A stretch of DNA of 64,000 nucleotides from Ichthyophis bannanicus (lineage: Eukaryota > Chordata > Amphibia > Gymnophiona > Ichthyophiidae). The notes under the pieces were generated by a model, which saw only the letters and a program-made list of their open reading frames with translations, was not told the origin of the DNA and did no database searches. This document shows positions 1-9,932 of the stretch, in pieces. The translations under genes and the position numbers were made by a program. The stretch lies in assembly GCA_033557465.1 (NCBI GenBank), contig CM066031.1, positions 1,068,860,444-1,068,924,443 of the forward strand. Reading direction: 5' to 3'. Within the stretch, counting starts at the first letter, position 1. Every line of letters begins with the position of its first letter.

Positions 1-1205
1 TATACAAGGGCAAACTACCAAACAGATAACCATTGTTAGTCTGTAGCGAAATTAAAAATTTTTAAATATGAAATATCTCCTTGTGCTGGAATGCAAAGGT
101 GTAGCCAGGAGTGCATCGTGCTATTTCATTTGAGTGGGGAGCGCTAACTTCAAAAAAACAATGTGAGCGTAATTCCTAACATGCTAGCGGTCAGATGTAT
201 TCGCTAATTTCCTAGTGGTGGTTATACAATCTACCTGCCAATTTTTAAAGGTAAATGCCAAAAGGATGAAGGAATAACATAGTGTTGGTCATATACCTGT
301 AGTGAACATCCAGCATCGGAACAATCAAAGGGAAATGAAACAATGCAGAGTGTGTTTTAAAGTGAGACCCGATGACATCACATCTGGCATCATCGTGGGT
401 TTGAAATGCAAATAAAGAAATAACTTAAAAAATAAGAAAAACATAATGGCCCCTCAAAAACCTTGTAAGAAAGCAATTAAAAGATTGCTTAACAATCACA
501 TTAACGGCGGAAAAGGTTACATGTAGATATAACCGCTGACAAGGGGAATGCATGAATCTGACCATTTAGCCTCGATGAAATACGGGAATAGACCAATGCA
601 ATGAATTCTAATATGACAATATAAGTTAAGAACAAATCGAATGTGATAAAAACAGCAAAAACTAGCTGTAAAAACCTTTAAAAATGAATCCATTTGTATG
701 TATATAAAAGAAACCAAAACAAATAAATTAAGCATCATAAAAGCATGTTTGAAAGTGGGATACCCCAAAAATAAAGCCATAAATAAAACAAAGGGAATAA
801 AAAAGGAGAAAAAGAAGGGGAGACACAGCAACCACAGCCGTGGTGTTACCCTCCACGGTATAAAATTAAAGCCCCAAGCAATAAAACTGATCAATCCACA
901 AGGGCTATAGATCGGAAATTATCCTGAGTTGTATGAGGGTCAGGGGAGGGGGCCTGCTATGTGTCATGTTGCCCTATAAAGATAAACTAATTTAAGGATG
1001 TGTGTGCAATATTCTATTTATTGGCAATTATAAAGTGACATGACATCCACATATATCATAGGCAGTAAACCACAACAGTGAGAATAAAAAGGAATGAAAT
1101 TAATGACTAAAAGAATAAAAATTGATTAATAAATAAAACATCATTAGAATTTAATGACGATAAAAAGATAAAAGGTAAAAAAATATAATGTATATGTGTG
1201 TGTAT
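1..1205. other. No recognisable gene; AT-rich intergenic DNA
   Basis: Open frames here (for example around 517-894 on the minus strand) are short, hydrophobic or lysine-rich in a way that mirrors AT-rich composition, and match no family I know. I see no promoter, RNA gene or clear repeat boundary. Confidence 0.6.
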
Positions 1206-1343
1206 TAGGGTGGTCCACTGCCATAGGGGAAAAACTAAAAGTAGGAATTTCTTTGCTCCCTGGCCTGATTCTGGTTCCATTTATGTAGAAAACAATGTGT
1301 GCAAAGTTCGAAGCCAATCAAATAATATTTAGGGGTGGCTCAA
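1206..1343. repeat. Left TIR of the long-TIR DNA transposon
   Basis: Reverse-complement match to 3835-3960. The shared inner block contains CAATCAAATAATATTT and ends at GGGGTGGCTCAA. Confidence 0.85.
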
Positions 1344-1439
1344 GGTCCCTATCTATCAGGCCCCTGGATCCCCCCCAGGGTTCGTCAAACCACTGGGTAT
1401 TATCCACTCATAGACGGGGGTATCATGCTTGCCAAGCAC

Positions 1440-3664
1440 TCAATGTGGTCCAGATGCTAGTAAGGACTTTGACGATGTGGGGAACATCTTACGGTGTTGC
1501 GAGACAACACCCAGAAGGAACTGGAGTTGCTCTTCTTTTGTGGTGTGTCGGCCGTTGAACTCCTCAATGAGTTTGATCCCTCGCTCAGCCACATCGTTGA
1601 TCACTGGAAGATTTTTTACTTTCTTCAGACCGTCTTTGAATGATGCATTCTCTTCCCAGTCTTCTGGGTCTGCATTAAGAAAATCACTGTTGATGTCGAG
1701 GTGTTTCAGGAAATGGATTGACTTGCGAGTTGCAAAAGATTCAAGTGGTGGAATCATGGAACTTTTCGATTCGACCCGCTTTGGGGGATCTTCGTCTTCG
1801 TCATCATCCTCATCGCTTTCATCTGATTCTGCCGGGATCATGGCCGACACTATGGCCCGCTTTGTCGGTGCTGAAACAGCTTCATCGAACAGTGACAGTG
1901 CCACAAGCTCCTCTGACACATACCACAGATGCTGTTGCAGTTTGTCTCTGGCCGCTCTTCCAACACAGTCATTGTGGTAAGAGTGTAGTTTCTTCAGCAT
2001 CTCCAAATCTGTTCGAGGAGCAACTGCGGCATCAGGGGCAGAAAACCAGGCTTCCACATGAATCAGGATGGAGAAAATGCTTACATCACGAACACAGGAC
2101 TCCTCCCGTTGGGTAAGATCTTTGAGTTGTCCTCGGAACATCCAAATCTTGAGACAGTACAAGATTTTTGCCATCCATCTGGCATGATGGAAAGCTCCGG
2201 GTTTCTTGAAATTGAAACTAGGAAGATTCCCTCCAAGGCAGACAATCGTTAACTCCAAGAATTCCAGGTAATCATCTCGGTGATTGCCCTGTGCCAACAT
2301 GGATTCCGCAAACTTCATGATGCGATCCCTGTCAGGTTGCAGCACCTCCAAGTCTTTTCCAGTTTGATAGTTGGACTTGTCAAGGGAGCCCCAATTCTTT
2401 TGGAACCGGCGAAAGAGTTGGACATCGGGACCCGATGAAGCTCCAGAGCATGTAGAGAATACTGCACCAAGAATTATTTCATAAATGTGATGGCGGCATG
2501 GACTGTGCGACGGAGTCTCTGTTCTAGAAGAATGCACGCTCCTGATCAACGTCCCATGTTCGATGCAGTTGTATCAAAGCAGAAGCCTGCAACCTTTTCA
2601 TCCAAACACCATTCCTGTAACAGTTCATAAACTGCTGCAGCTTGATTCTCGCCCATTCCTGATGTCAGTTTTGGTACACCAAGAAGTTGTGTTTCTCCAG
2701 TGGAGACAGCTGTTATCAAAACTGGAAGGCGGTCAACGGATGTGGTTGAACAGAGGAGAGATGGCAATAACTTGCTATCCCAATGCACAATGCATGTTTT
2801 GCCTTCGGCTTTGAATGTGTTGTGCAGGTCCGTCCATTGTTGCTGACGGTGCTTTTCTCTATGGCGCTTGACGCTGGAGCGGCTGATATTGAGCTCCCCA
2901 GGATAATGTCCCAGACTTCTGGCGGTTTCAGCTACCACAAACAGAGCATTGCGATGCGTTGTCCCTGTCCGATCCAGGGCTGCTGTAAGCTCTGGGGTCC
3001 AGACATTGTTAGGTCGAAACTGCTTCGTTTGTGGAGTTGCTTTCTTCTGTCCGTTATCTGAATCTGCAGATGTCGACGAGTCTTCACCTGACTCTGCTGA
3101 GGAAGAAGATCCTTCCAGCTGAACTTGGCTTATAGTTGCCTCGGCTTCAGCAACATGTTTTTGTCTGCGTCTTTTCAGTTCTTCTTCTCGCTGTTGCAAT
3201 CTTGCTTCCGTGTTGGCCAGTTTCTTGTCCATCGCGCACATTGAGCCACGGCGCCTTGGTTCTCGTTGCGCTATTAAGAATTCTTTGTCTTCTTGAATAT
3301 GAATTAAAGACATTGCATTGGCATGCGCCACATCAAATAGGTTTTTCATTGCAACCTGGAATTCTTTTTCATTTGCCTCTTGTTTCCCTCCTCTCCCTTT
3401 GTTTTTCTTCAAAAGTTTCCACTGATTGAACAATTTCTTTACTTTTTCTTGAATTTTGTCATTTCTTTGAACAGGAAGCCTGGCCTTTTCCCAGTAAGCT
3501 TCTACGTCACTTGTTACAATAGATGCACTTTCACTAACGCCTTTGTTTAATGTCATATGGTGATGTAAAAATACACTTAACACTTGCTCCTTGCTGGGGA
3601 GCTTGGCCCCCAGAATTGTGGTGGACATTTCTTCAATGAGATAAAAACCACATTTTTTCGCCAT
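1440..3664 (-). pseudogene. Transposase-like gene, RNase H-fold type inferred; stop plus frameshift
   Basis: Two adjacent open frames make up one broken gene of roughly 745 codons. The upstream part runs from a likely ATG at 3664-3662 to a TGA at 2548-2546. About 23 codons later the frame shifts, and the downstream part ends at 1440. The upstream part has an N-terminal basic helical region, a Lys/Arg/Glu coiled segment, a Ser/Asp-rich linker, then HWDSK and FDTTASN, which I read as candidate catalytic Asp blocks. The downstream part opens with CRHH, fitting the C-x2-H motif described for hAT, MULE and Kolobok transposases, followed by HHARWMAKI and an acidic stretch of Asp/Glu repeats. The ATG is preceded by a pyrimidine tract and CAG, so a 5' intron is possible. 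The family assignment is inference. An unrelated cellular gene is unlikely, because the gene sits between matching TIRs. Confidence 0.7.
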
Positions 3665-3834
3665 CTGAAAAGAATAAAGATACAAAGATAATAGTACAAT
3701 GTCTTTGCCACCTCTCAGAGACGAGATTAGTTCAAATATGACGCAATCAAATGTAATCAGTGTGGAACTGAGTGGATGATACAAGATGATGCAACATTTC
3801 GTCATCTGCTCCCAGGGGGAAATCTCAAGACTTG

Positions 3835-3960
3835 TTGAGCCACCCCTAAATATTATTTGATTGGCTTCAAACTTTGTACACAGTGTTTTCTACCTAAATG
3901 GAACCAGAATCAGGCCAGGGAGCAAAGGAATTCAGGAATTCATTTTTATGGACCACCCTA
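3835..3960. repeat. Right TIR of the long-TIR DNA transposon
   Basis: Reverse complement of 1206-1343, about 12 bp shorter because of small indels near the outer end. Confidence 0.85.
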
Positions 3961-4003
3961 TACACTGTGTATATATATATATAATATAAATTTATATATA
4001 TAT

Positions 4004-5252
4004 TGTCACACTCCCCTGCTACTGGCCGAAGGCTTTATAGTAGGGGTGACCGCTGTTTTGTTTCTGAGTGACCTTTAAACTATCTAGCAGCAAGGGTTGC
4101 TGGGATATGTAGTTTTTGGTTTCACTCTCACAAAAATGTGTTGTGGCACAAGGGTCTCTTGGAACAGATAAATTTATTATTATTGTTGGGTTTTCCCCTC
4201 ACAGAGGTTCTCAGGCAAATAAGCAAAGCAACATAATTCTTTTCCAGAATAAACAGAAAAACAGGAGCAAATGAAAAGCATCAAATAAAAGTGGAAAAAC
4301 TGTTTCTTCACAGCAGCACAAAACTTCCAAACAACTTTGTAATTCTTCTTACCAAAGCTTGTTTATCTTAGGAGCAGTCTTTCTACATTATACATGGAAC
4401 AGTCTCTCTTATAGTAATCAGGTGAGTCAGGAATATTAGCTACGTCATTAAACATCTCCTTGCTTGCATTCTCACGGCTCTGTTTAGGAGAACTTCTTGG
4501 CTGCAATCCTGGGATAGCTATTTGCAGCTGTTCTAAAAAGACTCCACTCTCACTGACCGTAACTTCTTCTAGTTCAGGAGTTTGGTTAGAACGTAAGCTC
4601 TTCCTTATGGTTGTCACATTAGCTTTAAACCATTTGTCAAAAGAGTATCTGCTAGGTGCTTTCACAGCCGTGCTACCCTGGCACCTATTAGCACTTGCTC
4701 TTAACTGTTTTACAATGTCTTCCACAAAACTCTGGCTTGGCAGTAACCCTGACGTACCTTTTCTGCTGACCTTGCTTTGTCTGTGCTCGGAGCTCTCTTC
4801 CTCTCTACAGGGAAATGGCTTTGCCCTGTCTTCAGGAAGCTCCCACAACGGCTTAGGTTTAGCTTCAAGGTAACCAGTAATGGACCCACCAGAATCCTTC
4901 TTGCCTGGGGCTGGGTTCCAAGACTCCCTCAGTTGCTGCCTTCCTTGCTGAAGTGGAATAGAGAATTGCAGAGGCTCCTCTCTGCCCTCTTGTCTGTCCT
5001 GATTCTCCGTGCTGCTCTGCAAGACTAGCCCTGAAGCTGGTTTAAAACGGCTTCCTTGTTCAGGCACGCCCTTCTGACTATCCAGGTGCACCTCGTTAGG
5101 GCTGCTTCCAGCTCTTACTCATGAATCTGACTGAGCTGCATTCTCTCTGAAAGCTTCCTGCTGTCATGGAAACCTGGCTTGCTCTGGCTTTTAAAGGTGC
5201 AGTGCTCGCTCTTTTCCCTTTCTGTCTGCTCAGGAATGCTTTCGGTACCACA
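4004..5252 (-). mobile_element. Solo-LTR-like unit no. 1 (TG...CA, about 1.25 kb)
   Basis: Read on the minus strand the unit starts TGTGGTACCGAAAG and ends GGGGAGTGTGACA, so it has TG...CA ends. The flanks are ATAT on both sides (4000-4003 and 5253-5256), a possible 4-bp target duplication but inside a TA tract. Inside, in order, are a TATA-like CCTTTAAAAGCC near 5200, a 242-codon open frame (5091-4363), an AATAAA signal near 4172, and about 150 bp more to the end. That is the U3-R-U5 order of a retroviral LTR, but with an unusually long transcribed part. No gag or pol is present beside it, so a solo LTR is the simplest reading. Confidence 0.55.
4363..5091 (-). CDS. Low-complexity open frame inside LTR-like unit 1
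   Basis: 242 codons without a stop, rich in Gln, Ser, Glu, Lys and Pro, with no recognisable domain or membrane segment. It ends with RDCSMYNVERLLLR. The first codon is GTG rather than ATG, so if it is translated, the start must be upstream through splicing or non-canonical. Two other LTR-like units in this window (34979-36531 and 37428-39097) also carry long open frames of similar composition that end near an Asp-Cys-Ser motif. That recurrence is the reason to list it. It could instead be a stop-poor LTR leader with no protein product. Confidence 0.3.
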   Translation of the reverse strand: MHLDSQKGVPEQGSRFKPASGLVLQSSTENQDRQEGREEPLQFSIPLQQGRQQLRESWNPAPGKKDSGGSITGYLEAKPKPLWELPEDRAKPFPCREEESSEHRQSKVSRKGTSGLLPSQSFVEDIVKQLRASANRCQGSTAVKAPSRYSFDKWFKANVTTIRKSLRSNQTPELEEVTVSESGVFLEQLQIAIPGLQPRSSPKQSRENASKEMFNDVANIPDSPDYYKRDCSMYNVERLLLR

Positions 5253-5550
5253 ATATATTTATATATATTTTAAATTCCTTTTAATAATGTAATTTATATT
5301 TATGGAAAGTTTGATATTAGTTTTAAGGCAATCTGGTTTGTTTAACATAATAGGCCTTCCTAATCTCTTTTTCCCTTCGTCACTTACTGTTTCAGATGTA
5401 TGCATTTCTAAATTCTTTCTCTCACATACACTCGTAGTATCAAGTGGTGAGTAACTTATTTCCCAAGTTCTTTTGAAGCATCATCTTTTTATATTTGTGT
5501 CTTGGCTTTGCAAGAATTACCAATTTTTGTTGTTGTTGTTGTTAAGTTTT
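5253..5550. other. Unassigned AT-rich DNA
   Basis: No gene or clear repeat edge is seen. It begins with a TA-rich run beside LTR-like unit 1 and ends at a (TTG)n tract at about 5525-5543. Confidence 0.5.
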
Positions 5551-7105
5551 TATACTTTATATTTATTAATTATTCAATCATTACATCCAAACAAAATACA
5601 ACGAATGACAGAAAAAATGGATATATCAATACAAATAGTAGGCAAATAAATTTATATTAAACCATTTTCCAATAAAATTAGACCACAAATGAAGGAAATA
5701 AGGAAGTACCAGGAAACATTAACTAGATAGCAAGGAACCTAAAAGGTATTACCTACCCCATCTAAACACAACTATATAACTAAGTAAGCAGACAGTAGAC
5801 TCACGCGTCAGCCATATGGGAAGAAACCAAAACCTCAACTACACTCCCCTCTCTAGCCTCCAGAAAAGCCATAAGCTGTTTCGGTTCAAAGAACAAATAC
5901 ATCTTTTGTTTAAATACCGCATAACATTTAACTGGAAATCTGAGCCAAAAAGTCCTTCCTTCTCAGCTGCGTAACACGAGACAAATCAGGAAATATCCTA
6001 ACATTAGAACCCAAAAAACCTTCACTAGCATTCCTGAAATACATTCTAAGAATATAAGTTTTATCTGACTCCAAGGCCAATGTAACAAGAAGGGTAGTTT
6101 GCTCAGTCACAACCTCCAGGGAATTCTCTAAAAACCCTGTGAGGTCACCCACCCCAGGAGAGGCAGAGGGAGTCATGTTTACCTTGTCCCTAATACCCAG
6201 GAACAAATACTGAGCTCTAGTTATAGGGGGAAACTGTTCCGGGGGGATCTTCAAGACTTCCCCGAAATACTTCTGCACCATCTCCATAGCTGACATCAAA
6301 GGAGACCTGGGGAAGTTCAGGAACCAAAGATTACATCTATGGGCCTGATTTTCCAGGTACTCCATCTTCCTACTAGACACCGTTCTGTCCTTAATCTTGG
6401 CGGTTACAAGTTCCCACATCTCCCCCAGTTCCTTCTCCAATTTGGTGATTCTCCCAACTTGCTCCTCATGAGCATTGGTAATAGCCACACAATTAGCTTT
6501 AACAACATTTATCTCAGTCTCAAACGTCCGAAACATTTTAGTCAAGGAGAGGTTCAAGGCAGCTATTCCTTCCCACAGCGTTTCCATCATAAAAGCCGCT
6601 GGTCTCACCAATACAGGAATCCCAGGAAGAGTTCCACTCCGTGCAGGGTCAGCAACCTCCGATGATATCCTTCCTCCACTTACTTCACGCTGTCCCGTAC
6701 CATCAGGGGAAAAAAATCACCTCAGCCCCAGCACCTCCATTGCCCTCAAAAGGAGGCGTACTCGTCGTCGCAGCCTCCAAGAAAGCAGCATCAACCGAGG
6801 TCACACTTCTGGGTTGCAGCGGAGGGGTACACTGCTCCGGAGAGAGCCAAACCCCAGACACGCTCTGGGGCGACCCTCCTCCCGTCGCCCCAGCTGAAGA
6901 CGCCGCTCCAACGCCAAGATCGAAACCGCACTCCCCGAGCGTCCACTGGCCCGAAGGATTCAGCAGGTTCCCGCAGGAGGTAAGGCTTCCTGCTTCCGCT
7001 TTCTCTGCCCCATGACAAAACGCTAGGAGCACCTCCAGCACACATGTTCCTCAGGGTAGCAGCTCACTGCTCTGCGCTTCCATCCACCATGTTGATTACT
7101 TCCCC
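5544..7105 (-). mobile_element. L1-like element with ORF1 only (HAL1-like organisation)
   Basis: On the minus strand there is a GC-rich 5' segment (about 7105-7042), an ORF1-type reading frame, and then an AT-rich 3' region ending near 5544. No reverse transcriptase follows. A 5'-truncated relative with the same ORF1 end and 3' region lies at 47583-49053, so this looks like a real retroposed unit rather than a random truncation. Mobilisation would need enzymes in trans, by analogy with mammalian half-L1 elements. The exact ends are uncertain. Confidence 0.6.
5928..7041 (-). pseudogene. L1/Tx1-type ORF1 protein, frameshifted N-terminal part
   Basis: The downstream open frame (6611-5928, 227 codons) has a coiled-coil region (about residues 10-75, with leucine heptads), then a basic stretch and CNLWFLNFP, the RNP-like block that opens the RRM of L1 ORF1 proteins. 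Next come KYFGEVL and a C-terminal part with ILRMYFRNA. ORF1 proteins bind RNA as trimers in the L1 ribonucleoprotein. The upstream GC-rich part (7041-6703) is Gly/Ser/Pro-rich and in another frame, with a shift near the T-rich run around 6705-6715. This explains why a single full-length frame is missing. Confidence 0.65.
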
Positions 7106-7375
7106 CTGTTGTTGTTGTTAGGTGCCGTCGAGTCAGAGTCAACTCATGGCGATCCTCTGGATAGCTGTCCTAAATTGTGTTCGGTCTTCAGTCAGGCAGC
7201 TCATTGTTGACAGACTGGTACCTGCAGCTGCTGTTATTGTATCAATCCATCTCATTGCTGACTTTCCTCTTTTGCGTTGACCTTCTATCTTGCCAAGCAT
7301 GATGTCTTTCTCTAATGATCTCTCTCTTCGCATGATGTGTCCAAAGTATGAAAGTCAAAGTCTTGTCATCTCTTA
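7106..7375 (-). mobile_element. RTE-BovB-like LINE, 3' end fragment
   Basis: The minus-strand translation contains SLEKDIMLGKIEG and SAMRWIDTI, close to the C-terminal tail of RTE/BovB reverse transcriptase proteins. It ends at 7107-7119 in (AAC)n, the expected simple-repeat tail. The rest of the element is absent (5' truncation). A second copy of the same tail lies at 55060-55370. Confidence 0.75.
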
Positions 7376-8284
7376 ACTTTTATATGATGGCTTTTAGTCT
7401 CTCTATATAAAACATTTTTTGTGCATTTTATATATATATTTTTAAATATTATGATTTTGTCATGTGTACTATTTACACATATGTACTATGATTAATTTGT
7501 ATCATATGCCATTTTTGGTTCCTGCTTTCATTGGTTTCTACACTAATGGGATACATGTATTTGTGTTATGAATGTTTTAACTAGTTTTATTATTTTTGGA
7601 GGTTGTTGCCCCCTGAAGAAGGCCATTGGCTGAAACACGTATTGAGCGAACCTGCATTTTCTCAATAAAGTTTCCTTATTTCCATGGTGGGTTCCAGGCC
7701 TGCTCCTTTTGTGCCTGGTGATACTACAGGTAAGGTGTTTCCCTTGATTCTGCAGATCTAAATGGACATGTCTGCAGATGAGTCCATCACACTTCTCCAA
7801 ACAAGCCCCCTTGCCTATTTGGATGTCCACACACATCCAACAGATAGCTAAAACATGTCAGGCCTAATATTGCATTGGACAGGGCTAAGTGCCATAGTCG
7901 CAAAGCCCTGTCGCTGACCCCTTAATCCCGGATTTTCACTTCCACGGTGATGGAAGTGAAAAACCAGGGTTTGCCGAACAGTTAGAAAGCCACCTAACCT
8001 AACCGGGGAGCATCCAAAATCGCTGCTACCCGGTTAGCGCCACTCCCTGCCTCCTCTCTGTTTTGCTAATTGAATGAGGTGCAAAAATAAAGGCTAACAC
8101 ACTTTGGAATAAAGATAAGCAGTTTACTTATAAAATAAAGAAAAGGTAACTTAAAAACAAGTAATTCACTTATTCACCTATACTTATTTAGAAAAGATAA
8201 CTTGAAAGATTCAGTTATCCACAAACACGTACCGGGGGGGGGGGGGGGCACACAGTACAGTAGGAGCTGTTCTGCTGGTCTGAT
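7376..8284. other. Unassigned repeat-like DNA
   Basis: Apart from the hammerhead-like motif, this holds an AT-rich stretch, a small hairpin at about 7935-7960 (TTCACTTCCA ... TGGAAGTGAA) in a sequence that resembles other dispersed GC-rich repeats of the window, and a run of 14 or more G near 8235. No gene is seen. Confidence 0.4.
7600..7653 (+). ncRNA. Hammerhead-ribozyme-like motif
   Basis: CTGAAGA (7613-7619) is followed by a short hairpin AGGCC-ATT-GGCT (7620-7631) and GAAAC (7632-7636), then AC and GTA. The outer strands AGGTT (7600-7604) and AACCT (7649-7653) can pair as stem I. This matches the hammerhead core CUGANGA / stem II / GAAA / very short stem III / UH. Such minimal hammerheads are known from Penelope-like elements in amphibians, so this is probably a stray terminal piece of such an element. 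Folding was done by eye. Confidence 0.55.
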
Positions 8285-8565
8285 GCTGAGAATCGGAGGC
8301 GGGGAAGAGTCGGCGATCAGAGAATCTCTGTGTGTGTGCTGTCCGGTGAGGTGAGAGAAGTGCCGGGAGCTGTTCTGCTGGTCTGATGCTCCGACGCTCA
8401 AATAGGACTCCCTGCTGGGACTCCCTGCTGAAAGAGGTCTTCCAAACTTGCCAGTCCTGCTGCTGCTGAGAATCGGAGGCGGGGGAGAGAGTCGGTGATC
8501 AGAGAATCTGTGTATGTGTGCTGTCCTGTGAGGATTGGGCAGGTGAGAGAAGTGTTCTGCTGCCT
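8285..8565. repeat. Imperfect tandem duplication, about 180-bp period
   Basis: GAGAATCGGAGGCGGG at 8288 recurs at 8468. Both copies run on through a GATCAGAGAATCT and a GTGTGCTGTCC block, with divergence and a short extra piece in the first copy. No coding potential is seen. Confidence 0.7.
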
Positions 8566-8869
8566 GGCTGAGACTTCGGGGGCCCGTGCTGCTACAGCCA
8601 TTGCCACATGGCTCTGGAACGCATGCTCAGCTCTGCATTCCAGGTTGCCTGAGCGGGAGAGTGGTGTTTCCGGTGGCTGTGGCTGGCGCCTTTACTGGAG
8701 GCTTTTTTTTTGTGGATCCTTCTTGTTTTGTTCTTTTTTTTTTAATTCCTGTGCCCACTCTCCTCTCTGGATGTCTGGCTGCATCTTGCCAACAAGAGTC
8801 TTCAATAAAGGTAAAAGTGATGTTAAATGTTCATTTATCCATTTCATTCGTCATTTATATTTATTTCTC

Positions 8870-9061
8870 ATTGTTTTCTGTATGTAAAAATATAGTTATT
8901 CTCTATAAAATGTATTTTTTGTGAATAATTTTGGGTGTCTGGAATGGATTAATTGGATTTACATTATTTCTTATGGGAAATATTGCTTCAGTTTTCATAC
9001 ATTCAGTTTTAGTCGGACTTTTTCGAACGGATTAATCATGAAAACCGAGCTTTGACTGTAC
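8870..9061. mobile_element. Tigger/pogo-type MITE, one end
   Basis: Contains TTTCTTATGGGAAA and GGATTAATCATGAAAACC and ends AGCTTTGACTGTACAG. The terminal CTGTACAG and the AATCCGTTC-like subterminal blocks are typical of Tc1/mariner Tigger-like TIRs. Only one end is clear. Confidence 0.5.
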
Positions 9062-9069
9062 AGGAAAAT

Positions 9070-9160
9070 GATAAATAAATAAATAAATAAATGTAACATT
9101 TCTTATATACCACGCTCTTTGTCATCAATGCGGTTTACATTGAAACAATATCAAATCAGG
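9070..9160 (-). mobile_element. L2-like LINE 3' tail
   Basis: On the minus strand it reads TAAACCGC ... GGTATATAAGAAATG followed by (TTTA)n. This is the hairpin-plus-short-repeat tail seen in L2-like LINEs and in other fragments of this window. Confidence 0.6.
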
Positions 9161-9930
9161 TCAGTCAATTCTGGCCGTCATTTACAAATAACAGGGCATT
9201 AGTATGGAGGTAAAAAACTAGGGGAAACTATATACAATTTAGAAGTTTACAAGTTGGTACATCACCGAGAGAGCCATGAACTTCTCATGCCACACTAAAT
9301 GGATCCCGGATTCAGCCAGGCAAGAGAGACTTCTCAGTCAGGAAACTTCTAGGCTGCGCACGTGTTCACTCCATAGATAGGACCCCTTTTTCTCTTTGCT
9401 CTGGCTGAAAAAGGCACCCATTTTATCCTGTTGCAAGAGCAACCGGTAATTTTCCATCAGGTGACATACACACAGAATAGGATCAGCTGTCCATTAAATA
9501 TAATCAAGACACCTGAGAATGCTCAAGGGAGGGACATCTCCCATCCCATGGTTCAGAAGCTCAAACTCTATGATTAATGATCTCTTTATTTTGTATACAT
9601 TTGCCAGGTGCAAAGTTCTTCTTATCATGTATACCAGTTTCTCTCTGTACTAAGACTCCCTATTAGAGGTTTCACATGGTTTTATCAAAACAGTTATGCA
9701 AGAAGATATTTTTCACCAAATTGTCCAGGAATCTCTCCCATAAAACTGAGGTTTAATTAACCCCTAACTCACTGCTATGCATAATCAGTAGTCAACTTTA
9801 ACTAATTTTGACTACATTCGGTCCTTTGATTATTGATCATGCGTATAAGATACTGGCAACATAGTGAGGAATTTAGGCAGATGAAACATAACAATGAAGC
9901 TGGGTATACATTGAATAAAGCAACATATAT
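9160..9930 (-). other. Possible 3' LTR region of the env-bearing provirus
   Basis: It lies directly downstream of the env remnant on the same strand and contains a TATA-like AGGATAAAATGG near 9440. Exact LTR ends and a target duplication were not found, so this is a positional inference. Confidence 0.3.
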
Positions 9931-9932
9931 AA

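Larger units (their letters stand above)
1206..3960 (-). mobile_element. DNA transposon with long TIRs, superfamily unassigned
   Basis: A 2755-bp unit bounded by long inverted repeats. The left arm begins TAGGGTGGTCCA and the right arm ends TGGACCACCCTA. The arms match over about 126-138 bp, with an indel-rich patch near the ends and high identity inside (GGGGTGGCTC / GAGCCACCCC at the inner edge). One broken transposase-like gene fills the interior on the minus strand. Target duplication is unclear: the flanks read TAT on the left and TAC on the right, inside a TA-rich tract. The layout (one gene between long TIRs) is that of an autonomous cut-and-paste element that has since decayed. The family is not one I can name with confidence. 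Confidence 0.8.

Noticed and set aside
517..910. Frames of 125 and 70 codons near the window start
   Set aside because: They overlap on opposite strands, and composition follows AT richness; nothing recognisable.
1429..2252. Plus-strand open frames at 1429-1980, 1718-2116 and 2058-2252
   Set aside because: They are antisense shadows of the minus-strand transposase; the serine run mirrors its acidic Asp/Glu stretch.
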